Source: Planctomycetota bacterium
Lineage (GTDB): Bacteria; Planctomycetota; Planctomycetia; Gemmatales; Gemmataceae
Length of the DNA: 64,000 nt
Direction: 5' to 3'
NCBI GenBank assembly: GCA_016873095.1
Contig: VGYC01000009.1
Location: 1 to 64,000, forward strand
Position 1 is the first letter of the stretch. Each line of letters begins with the position of its first letter. This document shows, one piece after another, positions 47,846 to 56,276 of the stretch. The position numbers and the translations under genes were made by a program. The notes beneath the pieces are model-generated. The model did no database searches. It was not told the DNA's origin and was given only the letters and a program-made list of their open reading frames with translations.

Positions 47846-48172
47846 GGCAACCTCGAGTGGAGAATTCGGAACCGCAGAGCCCGGCCCACGCTATGGCGAG
47901 CGTCGAACCTTGCTCGTCTACCTTGCCGTGCGGTCTCTTGCTCCGGCATAGTTGATTCAATTTCTTTTACCGAGTAAGTCAAGCGGATTCGCCAAGTGGA
48001 GGCTGCCATCGCGACGAAAAACACTATGATGGCAACACCTTGATCCCGTCACGAGGCCGAGCACACACAGTCGAAGATTCGTGATGTCCCCAGCCGCACG
48101 TGGCCGAATCTGGCTGCGCCTGGTTCATCATTTCGATTCACGCATGTCCAGGGTGCACCGAGGAGCAAGACG
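47846..48172. other. 327-bp divergent intergenic region
   Basis: It separates the WD40 gene (left, minus) and the hybrid kinase (right, plus). I see no gene. TATGAT at 48025-48030 is a possible -10 for the kinase, but its -35 is poor. Confidence 0.6.
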
Positions 48173-50560
48173 ATGGACCTTCGCCCGGTGAAGGTGTTGT
48201 TGATCACTGAAGATGCGATCGTGGTGGAGAAGGTCCGCGCCCTGCTGGTCTGCGACAACTCTGCCCCATTTGCACTGACCTGCGCCGGCAACCTGCCAGA
48301 GGGCATGGCGCTAACAGGCGACGCGGAAATCGGCCTGGCGTGGCTCGACCCCAATCTTGCAGCAAGCGCCGACCTGGATGCTCTCGACACGGCAGCCAGG
48401 CACGCGCCCCACCTGCCGATGATTGCGCTCACCGCGGGTGAGGACAGTGAGATCAGCATCCGGGCGCTTCGGCACGGTGCGCAAGACTGTCTGGACCTGA
48501 ACCAGCTGAGCCGGCCTTCGCTGATCCGGTCCATGCGCCTGGCCATCGAACGCAAGCGGGTATCGCAATCGCTTCACGAAGCGGACAGCAAGTGGCGGCA
48601 AATTGTCGAGAGCGCTCCGGACATCATCGTTACCATGGACCGGGCGGGCACGATTCTGTTCATCAACCGCACCGTGCCCGGCCTGACGGTGGAAGGTGTC
48701 ACGGGAACGAGCGGCTTCGAATACTTGCCTCCGGAGCATCACCAGAGCTTGCGCGACGCGCTTGCGCAGGTTTTCGGCAGCGGGCAAGCGCTGCAATACG
48801 AGACGCGGGCGACCGGGCCGCACGGCTCGCTCGCCTGGTACTCGGTTCGCGTGGGCCCGATCAAGCGCGGTGACGAAGTCGTGGCCGTTACGCTGGTCGT
48901 CACGGACATCGGCCAGCGCAAGCAGGTCGAGGCGGAACTGCGTACTGCCAACGAGATGCTCGAGCATCGTGTCGCCGAGCGAACTCAAGAATTGACGGTC
49001 GCGACCCAGGCCATGGACGCGATTATCCAGGCCGCGCCACTGGCGATCTACACGCTGGATCCGGAAAGCAAGGTGCATTCGTGGAACCAAGCAGCCGAGA
49101 GCATCTTCGGCTGGGCGGCTGCCGAGGTCATTGGCCAGTACTTGCCCATGGTACAAGACCCCGAGCACCGGGCAGAAGCGATGCGTCTTCACGAGCGGCT
49201 TCGCGCCGGACAGACCGTCATCAACCATGAGACCAAGCGTGTTCGCAAGGACGGCAGGCTCATTGACGTCAGTCTGTCCGCGGCTCTCATCCGCGACGCC
49301 CATGGCAACGAAACGGGCATCATGGCACTGGCCGACGACATCACCACGCGCAAGCGGGCTGAAGCGGAGCGGCAGCGACTCATGGCCCAGGTGCAGCATG
49401 GCCAGAAGCTCGAAAGCCTCGGCGTCCTGACCGGCGGCATCGCCCATGACTTCAACAATCTGCTCACTGCCATCCTGGGCAACGCCGGCATTGCCCTCAT
49501 GCAACTATCTCGCGAGTCGCCGGCGCGGCCCACCATCCAGGAAATTGAAACGGCGTCCTTGCGCGCCGCCGAACTGGTGCGGCAGATGCTCGCTTATTCC
49601 GGCAAGGGGCAACTGATCGTGCAGCCGTTGTGCCTGTCGCGGATCGTGGAGGAGATGGCGCATCTGTTGCAAGCCGTCATCTCCAAGAAAGCGGTGCTCC
49701 GCTTTGACTTCGCGGCACACGTGCCGTCCATCACCGGCGACGCCACGCAGATTCGCCAGGTAGTCATGAATCTGATTACCAACGCCTCGGACGCGCTGGC
49801 AGAGTCCACGGGCGTCATCAAGCTGCGCACGGGGATCATGTTCGCCGACCGCGACTACCTCTCCACCACCTACTTGCCGCAAGATCTGGTCGAGAATTAC
49901 TACGCCTATCTGGAGGTCGCCGACACCGGTTGCGGCATGGACGCTGCTACCATGGAACGGATCTTCGATCCATTCTTCTCGACCAAGTTCACAGGCCGCG
50001 GCCTGGGTCTGGCTGCTGTCCTGGGAATCGTCCGCGGGCATCACGGCGCCATCAAGATCGACAGCCAGCCGGGCAAGGGAACCACTTTCAGGGTCCTGTT
50101 TCCGTGCACCGACCAGACCAGCGCCTCCTCGGAAACGGCAGCGCGCCCGTCCGAGCCCTGGCGCGGCAAGGGCACGATACTGGTCGTTGACGACGAAGAA
50201 GTCGTTCGGACCCTGGCGGCACGGGCGCTGCAAATGTCTGGCTTCGAGGTCATTCAGGCGGCGGACGGCAAGCAAGCCCTGCAGATCATCGCCGCCGACG
50301 TTCGCCTGGTCCTCGTCCTCCTCGATTTCAGCATGCCACACATGAACGGCGATGAGTCGCTGCGCGAGCTGCGCAAGCTGAAGCCAAACATGGCGATCGT
50401 GCTGATGAGTGGCCACCCCGAATCGGATCTTGCCGATCACTTCGCAGCCGGCGACCTGGCCGGATTCGTAGCCACGCCATTCCGGCCCATGGAAGTCATC
50501 GCCGCGGTTCGGCGGGCGCTGGAACCAGATCAGGCAGCCATCGGGACGTTAACGAGCTAG
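48173..50560 (+). CDS. Hybrid sensor histidine kinase with two PAS and two receiver-like domains
   Basis: A 795-residue cytoplasmic protein; ATG 48173 follows GAGGAG. Residues 1-125 are a receiver-like domain (VKVLLITEDAIVVEKVRALL; IGLAWLDPNLA). Two PAS domains follow (about 140-260, ESAPDIIVTMDRAGTILFIN; about 285-395, PLAIYTLDPESKVHSWNQAA). The HisKA box is GGIAHDFNNLLTAILGNA with His at about 425. The ATPase domain (about 520-650) has NLITNASDAL, DTGCGMD and GRGLGLAAVLGIV. The C-terminal receiver (about 670-790) has ILVVDDEE and LVLLDFSMPHMNG, but the conserved Lys of the K-P-F motif is Thr (FVATPFRP). No membrane segment. The output pathway is not visible. Confidence 0.93.
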   Translation: MDLRPVKVLLITEDAIVVEKVRALLVCDNSAPFALTCAGNLPEGMALTGDAEIGLAWLDPNLAASADLDALDTAARHAPHLPMIALTAGEDSEISIRALRHGAQDCLDLNQLSRPSLIRSMRLAIERKRVSQSLHEADSKWRQIVESAPDIIVTMDRAGTILFINRTVPGLTVEGVTGTSGFEYLPPEHHQSLRDALAQVFGSGQALQYETRATGPHGSLAWYSVRVGPIKRGDEVVAVTLVVTDIGQRKQVEAELRTANEMLEHRVAERTQELTVATQAMDAIIQAAPLAIYTLDPESKVHSWNQAAESIFGWAAAEVIGQYLPMVQDPEHRAEAMRLHERLRAGQTVINHETKRVRKDGRLIDVSLSAALIRDAHGNETGIMALADDITTRKRAEAERQRLMAQVQHGQKLESLGVLTGGIAHDFNNLLTAILGNAGIALMQLSRESPARPTIQEIETASLRAAELVRQMLAYSGKGQLIVQPLCLSRIVEEMAHLLQAVISKKAVLRFDFAAHVPSITGDATQIRQVVMNLITNASDALAESTGVIKLRTGIMFADRDYLSTTYLPQDLVENYYAYLEVADTGCGMDAATMERIFDPFFSTKFTGRGLGLAAVLGIVRGHHGAIKIDSQPGKGTTFRVLFPCTDQTSASSETAARPSEPWRGKGTILVVDDEEVVRTLAARALQMSGFEVIQAADGKQALQIIAADVRLVLVLLDFSMPHMNGDESLRELRKLKPNMAIVLMSGHPESDLADHFAAGDLAGFVATPFRPMEVIAAVRRALEPDQAAIGTLTS

Positions 50561-50576
50561 ACGCCGGTGACCTTGA

Positions 50577-51041
50577 TCAGCGCGAACCTGACTCCTTTTC
50601 CATGGCCTTGCCGTTGAACGACTTGACGTGCGCTCGATTGACGACAAGGATCATGTAAACGAAACCGGGGCCGCCGATCTCCGTTGCGACAAAGCCGCCA
50701 TTGAGGTCTCCCTTGTCGTCGAGGCTGAAATTTGCCTGGATCCTGTTGGCGGCACAGGCAGCCGTGCCGACCAGAACCAGTTGTTTTGTGAAGTCCACCT
50801 TCGGAAGCTTTTCCTTGCCACGCCAGGCTTTCCAGAGCTTGGCCCAGGCTTTTTCAGTAGCGATGTAGCCGCTCATGGGTGCTTCCTTCATCAGCGGCTC
50901 ATCTGCCTGGGCGGCAAACTTCCCCTTCCACTCTTTCACGGGCTTCACTGGTTTGCCTTCGGCGTGGACCACCGCGGAAGTCAGACAGAAGCAGATGAGG
51001 GCCACCACCAGGCCCTGCAAGCAGTTGGCCAGACGCATCAT
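50577..51041 (-). CDS. Small secreted protein, PrcB-C-like
   Basis: A 154-residue exported protein. Of the adjacent ATG codons at 51039-51041 and 51036-51038, either may start; GGAG lies 6 to 9 bp upstream. Signal peptide LQGLVVALICFCLTSAVVHA, then EGKPVKPVKEWKGKF. The mature part has AWAKLWKAWRGKEKLPKVDF and QLVLVGTAACAANRIQANFS, a pattern resembling the PrcB_C/protease-complex-like fold in which a W-x-x-L-W segment precedes a central beta-strand. It is convergent with the kinase gene. Function unknown; the similarity call is weak. Confidence 0.65.
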   Translation of the reverse strand: MMRLANCLQGLVVALICFCLTSAVVHAEGKPVKPVKEWKGKFAAQADEPLMKEAPMSGYIATEKAWAKLWKAWRGKEKLPKVDFTKQLVLVGTAACAANRIQANFSLDDKGDLNGGFVATEIGGPGFVYMILVVNRAHVKSFNGKAMEKESGSR

Positions 51042-51186
51042 GATTCGCTCCGATGTTGAATTGTCGCCGCCTGCTGCGAGGGACACTCATGCCGCCCGCC
51101 AGGCCGCTCAACATTAAAAGACGATTGAGAAGGGCTGCTGGTTGGCGAGGGACGGGCCGTGCCCGAGGTCACCTCACCCGACGTCA

Positions 51187-52029
51187 CTACATTTCGGCAG
51201 CACGCAATGATCTAACAAGCACGATCGGTCCTGGCGGCGGGATCAGGAACGACTCGCCTCCAATACCCGGAACATGAAGATCCCGAACGATCTCGCCGGT
51301 GATGACAACGGTCTTGTTGTCGAGTTGCTGCGCGGCTCGCTGGGTTTGTGGATTTGAGAGGAAGTCGAGCGGCCACGAGATCTCCCCGAGCCGAGCTGTT
51401 TTCACCTGGATCGTCCAGTGCTCCTTCCTGTCGATGATCTGTTTCGAGAGGGTTCCTTCCATTTCCACGCGAATGAAGCCGGTTTCCCATTCCTTCACGC
51501 CGATGATGCTGATCTTCGGCAGGAGTTCCAGGAGCTTGCCCGCGCCTGCCGCCGTCACCTTGGTATCCTTGACGATGAGCGTTTTCAGCATGCCGAGCGT
51601 TTTCAAGTGGCGCAGGCCCTCATCGCCGACCTTCGTGCCATGCAGGCTCAGGGAAGTCAGCTTCGTCATGCCCCGCAGATGCTGCAAACCGTTGTCCCCG
51701 ACCCTGGAAGATGTCAGATTGAGCGATCGGAGCTTGGTCAGGCCGCTGATCTGCGACAGGCTCTTGTCATTGACTTCCGTCCCGGCCAGTTCCAGTGACT
51801 CCAGACTGGACAGCATCTTGACATGGCTCAGAAGCCGATTGGCAGTCTTGATGCCGGACAGGCTTACATGAATTGCGCCCCCTTTGTCGAAAAGGACCAG
51901 CGCGCCGGCTCGATTCAGGGCGAGCACGGCTTCCACTTCGTCCTGGACTGCACCTGTTTGGGCGAAGCTGCCGTGCATGGAACAGAGCAGCAGGCATGTT
52001 GCCGTGCCGACCAGCGTAGTGATTCGCAT
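51187..52029 (-). CDS. Secreted leucine-rich repeat protein
   Basis: A 280-residue protein; ATG 52027-52029 (MRITTLVGTATCLLLCSMHG) has GGGAGAAG upstream, better than the 52092 start. After the signal peptide come five or so leucine-rich repeats: KMLSSLESLELAGTEVNDKS, GLTKLRSLNLTSSRVGDNG, GMTKLTSLSLHGTKVGDEG, TLGMLKTLIVKDTKVTAAG. The T-K-V-G-D-E-G-L pattern is the form common in planctomycetes. A C-terminal domain of about 110 residues (WETGFIRVEMEGTLSKQIID; TVVITGEIVRDL) is not recognised. It probably mediates protein binding outside the cytoplasm. Confidence 0.85.
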   Translation of the reverse strand: MRITTLVGTATCLLLCSMHGSFAQTGAVQDEVEAVLALNRAGALVLFDKGGAIHVSLSGIKTANRLLSHVKMLSSLESLELAGTEVNDKSLSQISGLTKLRSLNLTSSRVGDNGLQHLRGMTKLTSLSLHGTKVGDEGLRHLKTLGMLKTLIVKDTKVTAAGAGKLLELLPKISIIGVKEWETGFIRVEMEGTLSKQIIDRKEHWTIQVKTARLGEISWPLDFLSNPQTQRAAQQLDNKTVVITGEIVRDLHVPGIGGESFLIPPPGPIVLVRSLRAAEM

Positions 52030-52242
52030 GAGACTTCTCCCAGGTACGAAGTGAGGGCCCGCTTGCGTCGGCGCATGGAGGCGTGTCGGCACGCAACTCG
52101 GGAAGAACGCCGTTCACAAGAGAACTTGCGCCGGCGAGCGCCGGGTTCGCGCCGGTAAACCATTTCCGTGAGCCTTCGTAAAAGATAAGGTGTAAATGCC
52201 CGTCTTCTTCTATCTTTTCGTCCACGGTTTTCGAGGTGGCAC

Positions 52243-55038
52243 ATGCCCATGGAAGTACGCTGTCCGGGCTGCAGCCGCACCCTGCGAGTCCCGGACACGG
52301 CGCGGGGAAAGCGGATTCGCTGTCCCAGGTGCAACGAGATCCTTGCGGTGGACGAACCGGCAAGCACGGCGACCTTGCCGGCCAAGCCGCCGCCGTCCGA
52401 GCCTGCACCTCGGCCTGCACCGGAAACGGATCCGTTCGCCAGCAACGCCGCCGCTCCATTTGGCAAGACGCAGGCCGACGCGCCGGCGCACAAGGCCGCG
52501 CCGAATGAAGTGCCGCGGTCCAACCTGGACGTCACCGGTGAGTTCACGCCCGATCCGGAAGCTCCCGACCGTACTCAGGCCCTGGAGGACGGCTTCCAGA
52601 ACCGGGAAAAGAGTGACGCCACGTCGATGTTCGACGAGTCAAAAGATGTTGAGCCCGGGCGGCGCACGCGCGTCGATGATGGCGCTGATGCCGCGCTGCC
52701 CTACGACATGCCAAAGTCGCTGGGCGGCTATGATGTGCTCAAGCTGCTGGGCCGCGGCGGCATGGGGACTGTCTACCTCGGCCGGCAGAATTCGCTCGAC
52801 CGCCTGGTCGCGCTCAAGGTCATGAACCCGGACAAGGCAAGAAATGCCGGCTTCGTGGCCCGGTTCACGCGCGAGGCCTACGCCGCCGCCCAGCTTGTCC
52901 ATCACAACGTCGTGCAGATCTATGACATCGGCGAGGAGCGCGGCACCCACTTTTTCAGCATGGAGTTCGTCAAGGGTGAGGCCCTCATGGACCAGCTCCG
53001 CCGCGAGAAGAAGCTCGACGCCGAGGTTGCAGTCGGCTACGTTCTGCAAGCGGCCCGGGGGCTCAAGTTCGGCCACGACATGGGCATGGTTCATCGCGAC
53101 GTCAAGCCGGACAACCTGCTCATCAACGATCAGGGCATTGTCAAGGTCGCCGACCTTGGGCTGGTCAAGGTGCCGCTGACGCCCGGTTCGGAGGACCTGG
53201 CTGCTGAAGACGCCGGCGCGGACCCCGGCGAGACCGCGCCGTCGCATCATGCGACGCGCGTCGGTGTGGCCGTCGGCACGCCCACGTACATGTCGCCGGA
53301 GCAAGCCAAGAACGCCGCGGGTGTCGATTGCCGGGCCGACATCGACTCGCTCGGTTGCACGCTGTACATTCTGCTCACCGGCAAGCCGCCGTTCGAGGGC
53401 AAGACCGTCATCGAAGTCCTCACCAAGCATGCGTCGGCCCCGATCGTCCCGCCAGACGTGATCGTCAAGCGCGTGCCCAAAGCGTTGTCGGCCATCCTGG
53501 TCAAGATGATGGCCAAGCGGCCGGAGGACCGTTACGCCAACATGGGCGAGGTCATCGCCGCTCTGGAGAAGTATCTCGGCATCCTGCAGTCGGGCGCTTT
53601 CACTCCCAGGGAAGAGCACGCCATCGTCCTGGAGCAATGTGTCAAGCGCTTCAACGGCAGCCCGGGCGCCAGGCTGCGCGGCAAGATCATCAACGGCTTC
53701 CTGGGTGGGTGCCTGGCGGTCATGCTCTTCTTCGGACTGTTTGGCTGGTACCGGCTCGCCGGCGGCGTTCTCGGGCTGGCGGTGCTCACGCCGATCATCT
53801 ACTTGCTCATCCAGGGCGTGATGGAGAAGACGTACCTCTTCCTGAAAGTGCGTGAATGGCTGCTGGGCGGCGGCCGGAGCGACCTGATCTACGGCTTCAT
53901 CGGCGCATTACTACTCGTCGTGTTTCTTCACATGTTCGGGCTGCTGTGGCTGTGGGCAGGAATGGGCGTGATGGCGATCGCCTTTGCCGTAACCTTCGTC
54001 ATCATGGTGGACCGCCCGCTGGCTCGCGTCCGCAAGACGATTCTGGAGCAAGCCGAGAAACTGCTGCGTAGCCTGCGACTGCAGGGGCTCGAGGAAGGCG
54101 CCCTACGGCAGTTCATCTGCAAGTACAACGGCAAGGACGGGGAGGAGCTATACGAGGCGCTGTTCGGCTACGAGGCCAAGATGAAATCGCGCGAGTGGCT
54201 GCGCGGCGAGGCGGCCCAGCGCCGCCGCAAGTATGCCGCCTGGCGCGATCCCATCATCCAGTGGATCGACGCCAACCAGCAGGCCCGCAAGGAGGCCCGC
54301 GAGCGCCAGCACCTCCAGGCGGTGGAGGCGAAGGCACTCGAAGCGCAGGGCGTGGAAGCGGCCGAGGCCAAGCAGAAGGCCGCCCAGGTGGCCGACGTCA
54401 TGGTCCACCAGGCCGCCGAGATCAAGAAGGAAGCAGCCAGGGAACCGAGTCCGGCTCAGGAAAAAGCCGCCCCCGCACCGATGCGACAGCTTCTCGAAAC
54501 AGCGCAGCAGCCCCAAACCGTCTACAACGTCGAGATGCCGGGCCAGCCGTCAACCCTGACGCCGGCGGCGTTGCTGGGTAGCTTGCTCGGGCCCAAGGTG
54601 CGCTTCCTGGCCGGAGCCGTGCTCCTCGGCATCTTCGTCTTCTGGCTGTTTCAGAACAACGACGATGATCGCTTGCTGAACGAACTATCCGCGGCGCTGC
54701 AAGCGGGAGACTTTGCGAGAATCGACCGCCTCGGGCAAGCGTTTGACATGCTGCCGCCGTTCCTTGGCGACATCTTCCGCGGCCTGGGACCGGGGATTGC
54801 CGGGCTGATCCTCATCGTGTCGGTGTTTTTCGGCGGCTGGCGTGCGAGCCTGGTGGCCTTGCCGGCGGCGCTGATCGCCTTGCTCGGTCCAACGCTCGGC
54901 ATCCCGACCCTCGGACCGCTGCCGCCGGGACTGGCGAGCATCGGCATCGGCGTCGCGTTCGGGATCGTCGCCGTCTTGCTGCGCCTGGCGACGAAGAAGA
55001 AGCCGCAGCGGACTCCCATCTACACGGATGACGGCTGA
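52243..55038 (+). CDS. Zinc-ribbon serine/threonine protein kinase with membrane C-terminus (931 aa)
   Basis: ATG 52243 follows GAGGTGG. Residues 5-36 are a zinc ribbon (VRCPGCSRTLRV ... IRCPRCNEIL). A Pro/Ala linker leads to the kinase domain (about 160-430): LLGRGGMGTVYLGRQ, VALKVM, HRDVKPDNLL (about 283), VADLGLVKV with DLG instead of DFG (about 304), and PTYMSPEQAKN. Four or more membrane helices follow (INGFLGGCLAVMLFFGLFGW; AVLTPIIYLLIQGV; LLVVFLHMFGLLWLWAGMGV), then a charged coiled coil rich in Glu/Lys/Ala (about 690-740) and further C-terminal helices (ALIALLGPTLGIPTLGPL). It is thus a membrane-attached kinase. The output target is unknown. Confidence 0.93.
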   Translation: MPMEVRCPGCSRTLRVPDTARGKRIRCPRCNEILAVDEPASTATLPAKPPPSEPAPRPAPETDPFASNAAAPFGKTQADAPAHKAAPNEVPRSNLDVTGEFTPDPEAPDRTQALEDGFQNREKSDATSMFDESKDVEPGRRTRVDDGADAALPYDMPKSLGGYDVLKLLGRGGMGTVYLGRQNSLDRLVALKVMNPDKARNAGFVARFTREAYAAAQLVHHNVVQIYDIGEERGTHFFSMEFVKGEALMDQLRREKKLDAEVAVGYVLQAARGLKFGHDMGMVHRDVKPDNLLINDQGIVKVADLGLVKVPLTPGSEDLAAEDAGADPGETAPSHHATRVGVAVGTPTYMSPEQAKNAAGVDCRADIDSLGCTLYILLTGKPPFEGKTVIEVLTKHASAPIVPPDVIVKRVPKALSAILVKMMAKRPEDRYANMGEVIAALEKYLGILQSGAFTPREEHAIVLEQCVKRFNGSPGARLRGKIINGFLGGCLAVMLFFGLFGWYRLAGGVLGLAVLTPIIYLLIQGVMEKTYLFLKVREWLLGGGRSDLIYGFIGALLLVVFLHMFGLLWLWAGMGVMAIAFAVTFVIMVDRPLARVRKTILEQAEKLLRSLRLQGLEEGALRQFICKYNGKDGEELYEALFGYEAKMKSREWLRGEAAQRRRKYAAWRDPIIQWIDANQQARKEARERQHLQAVEAKALEAQGVEAAEAKQKAAQVADVMVHQAAEIKKEAAREPSPAQEKAAPAPMRQLLETAQQPQTVYNVEMPGQPSTLTPAALLGSLLGPKVRFLAGAVLLGIFVFWLFQNNDDDRLLNELSAALQAGDFARIDRLGQAFDMLPPFLGDIFRGLGPGIAGLILIVSVFFGGWRASLVALPAALIALLGPTLGIPTLGPLPPGLASIGIGVAFGIVAVLLRLATKKKPQRTPIYTDDG

Positions 55039-55188
55039 GACACGACGCATCGAAGAGGCACATCAAGCCGATGCCGATGAGGAGCGAGAGCTGTGCGCGT
55101 GTGCAAAACCCGCAGGCGCAATGTAATCCATCGCCACGTTTACCCAGGGTTATTGAGAAGTTACGGGAGCCGATGCTAAGTCCCATCG

Positions 55189-56178
55189 TCACGCGGATTT
55201 GCGGTCGCTGCGGCCACGCTGAATGTCGGGGCCGATGCGGCCGATGATGGCCGGCCGTTCGTCAACCTCGTGCGCCGCGGGGTGTGCCGTGCCGTTCTCA
55301 ATCGCGGCGAGACGATGCAGCAGGCCCTTGTTGTTGGCGATCTGGATGGCCAGGCCGGGGCGGGCGTTGGCTTCCAGCAGCATCGGCCCGTGATCGGCAT
55401 CGACGACGATGTCCACGCCGACGTAGCCCAGTCCCACGGCCCGCGACACCTTGCACGACATGTCGAGCACCTGCTCCCAGTAGGGAACCTGCATGCCGAC
55501 CACCGGCACGCCGGTGTCGGGATGTTCGCTGACGGAGCGATTGCGGAGCACGGCATGGTTGGTCATGCCGGTGTCGAGATCGACGCCGGTGCCGATGCCT
55601 CCCTGGTGGAGATTGGCCCGGCCATTGGATGCCTTGGTCGGCAGCCGCAGCATCGCCATCGCCGGCTCGTTGCGGTACAGCACCACGCGGATGTCGGGAA
55701 TGCCCTTGTAGCTGACCGGCTGGAAGGCAGGATGCATGCGGACGCGCTGCTGCAGGATGGCCTCGTCGGGTCGGCCGCCCAGCGAATACATACCGGAGAG
55801 AATGTCGGAAAGATGTTGCCGGAGCTGGTCGGCCGAGAGCCGTTCGCCGTTGTGGCGGATGAAGGCGTCGCCGTCGCGGCCGACGATGACGAGCACGCCG
55901 CGTCCCGCAGAGCCGCGATTCGGCTTGACGACGAAATCATCCACGCCGTCGAGCATCTCCGGCAGCTTCCGCAACATCCACGGATAGGCGATGACCCGAT
56001 ACACGTCCGGCGTCGGCACGCGCATCTTCAGGCACAGGTCGCGCATCTTCAGCTTGTCATCCACGACGGGAAACAGCGCCCGCGGATTGTGATCGAGAAT
56101 GAACGCCGCATTGCGAGCGTTCATCCCCAGGATGCCAAGCTCCTTCAGGCGGCGCGAGGCACGGAATAGCCAGAACAT
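55189..56178 (-). CDS. ATP-grasp alpha-L-glutamate ligase-like protein (RimK-related)
   Basis: A 329-residue soluble ATP-grasp enzyme. N-terminal FWLFRASRRLKELGILGMNA and HNPRALFPVVDDKLKMRDLC lead into the ATP-binding core (FVVKPNRGSAGRGVLVIVGR). Later come LQQRVRMHPAFQPVSYKGIP, IRVVLYRNEPAMAMLRLPTK and the metal-binding end MLLEANARPGLAIQIAN. These match the alpha-L-glutamate ligase homologues that occur with 7TM inactive transglutaminases. The reaction should be ATP-driven amide-bond formation between an amine and a carboxylate (often glutamate). It is the last gene of a three-gene unit with 57871-56276 and 59965-57926. The acceptor is unknown. Confidence 0.9.
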   Translation of the reverse strand: MFWLFRASRRLKELGILGMNARNAAFILDHNPRALFPVVDDKLKMRDLCLKMRVPTPDVYRVIAYPWMLRKLPEMLDGVDDFVVKPNRGSAGRGVLVIVGRDGDAFIRHNGERLSADQLRQHLSDILSGMYSLGGRPDEAILQQRVRMHPAFQPVSYKGIPDIRVVLYRNEPAMAMLRLPTKASNGRANLHQGGIGTGVDLDTGMTNHAVLRNRSVSEHPDTGVPVVGMQVPYWEQVLDMSCKVSRAVGLGYVGVDIVVDADHGPMLLEANARPGLAIQIANNKGLLHRLAAIENGTAHPAAHEVDERPAIIGRIGPDIQRGRSDRKSA

Positions 56179-56193
56179 GAGAACTCCAGTGGG

Positions 56194-56276
56194 CAGTTTT
56201 CAGTTTTCAGTTTTCAGTGCAGAATGTCTGTTTCTGAACACTGAACACTGAAAACTGAACACTGAAAACTGAACAC
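56194..56276. repeat. Heptanucleotide inverted-repeat element in the ligase operon
   Basis: Three CAGTTTT units plus CAG (56194-56217) face six CTGAACA/CTGAAAA units (56234-56275), so the two arms can pair. It begins right at the stop of the transglutaminase gene and ends 16 bp before the ligase start. It is AT-rich compared with the GC-rich surroundings. Confidence 0.85.
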
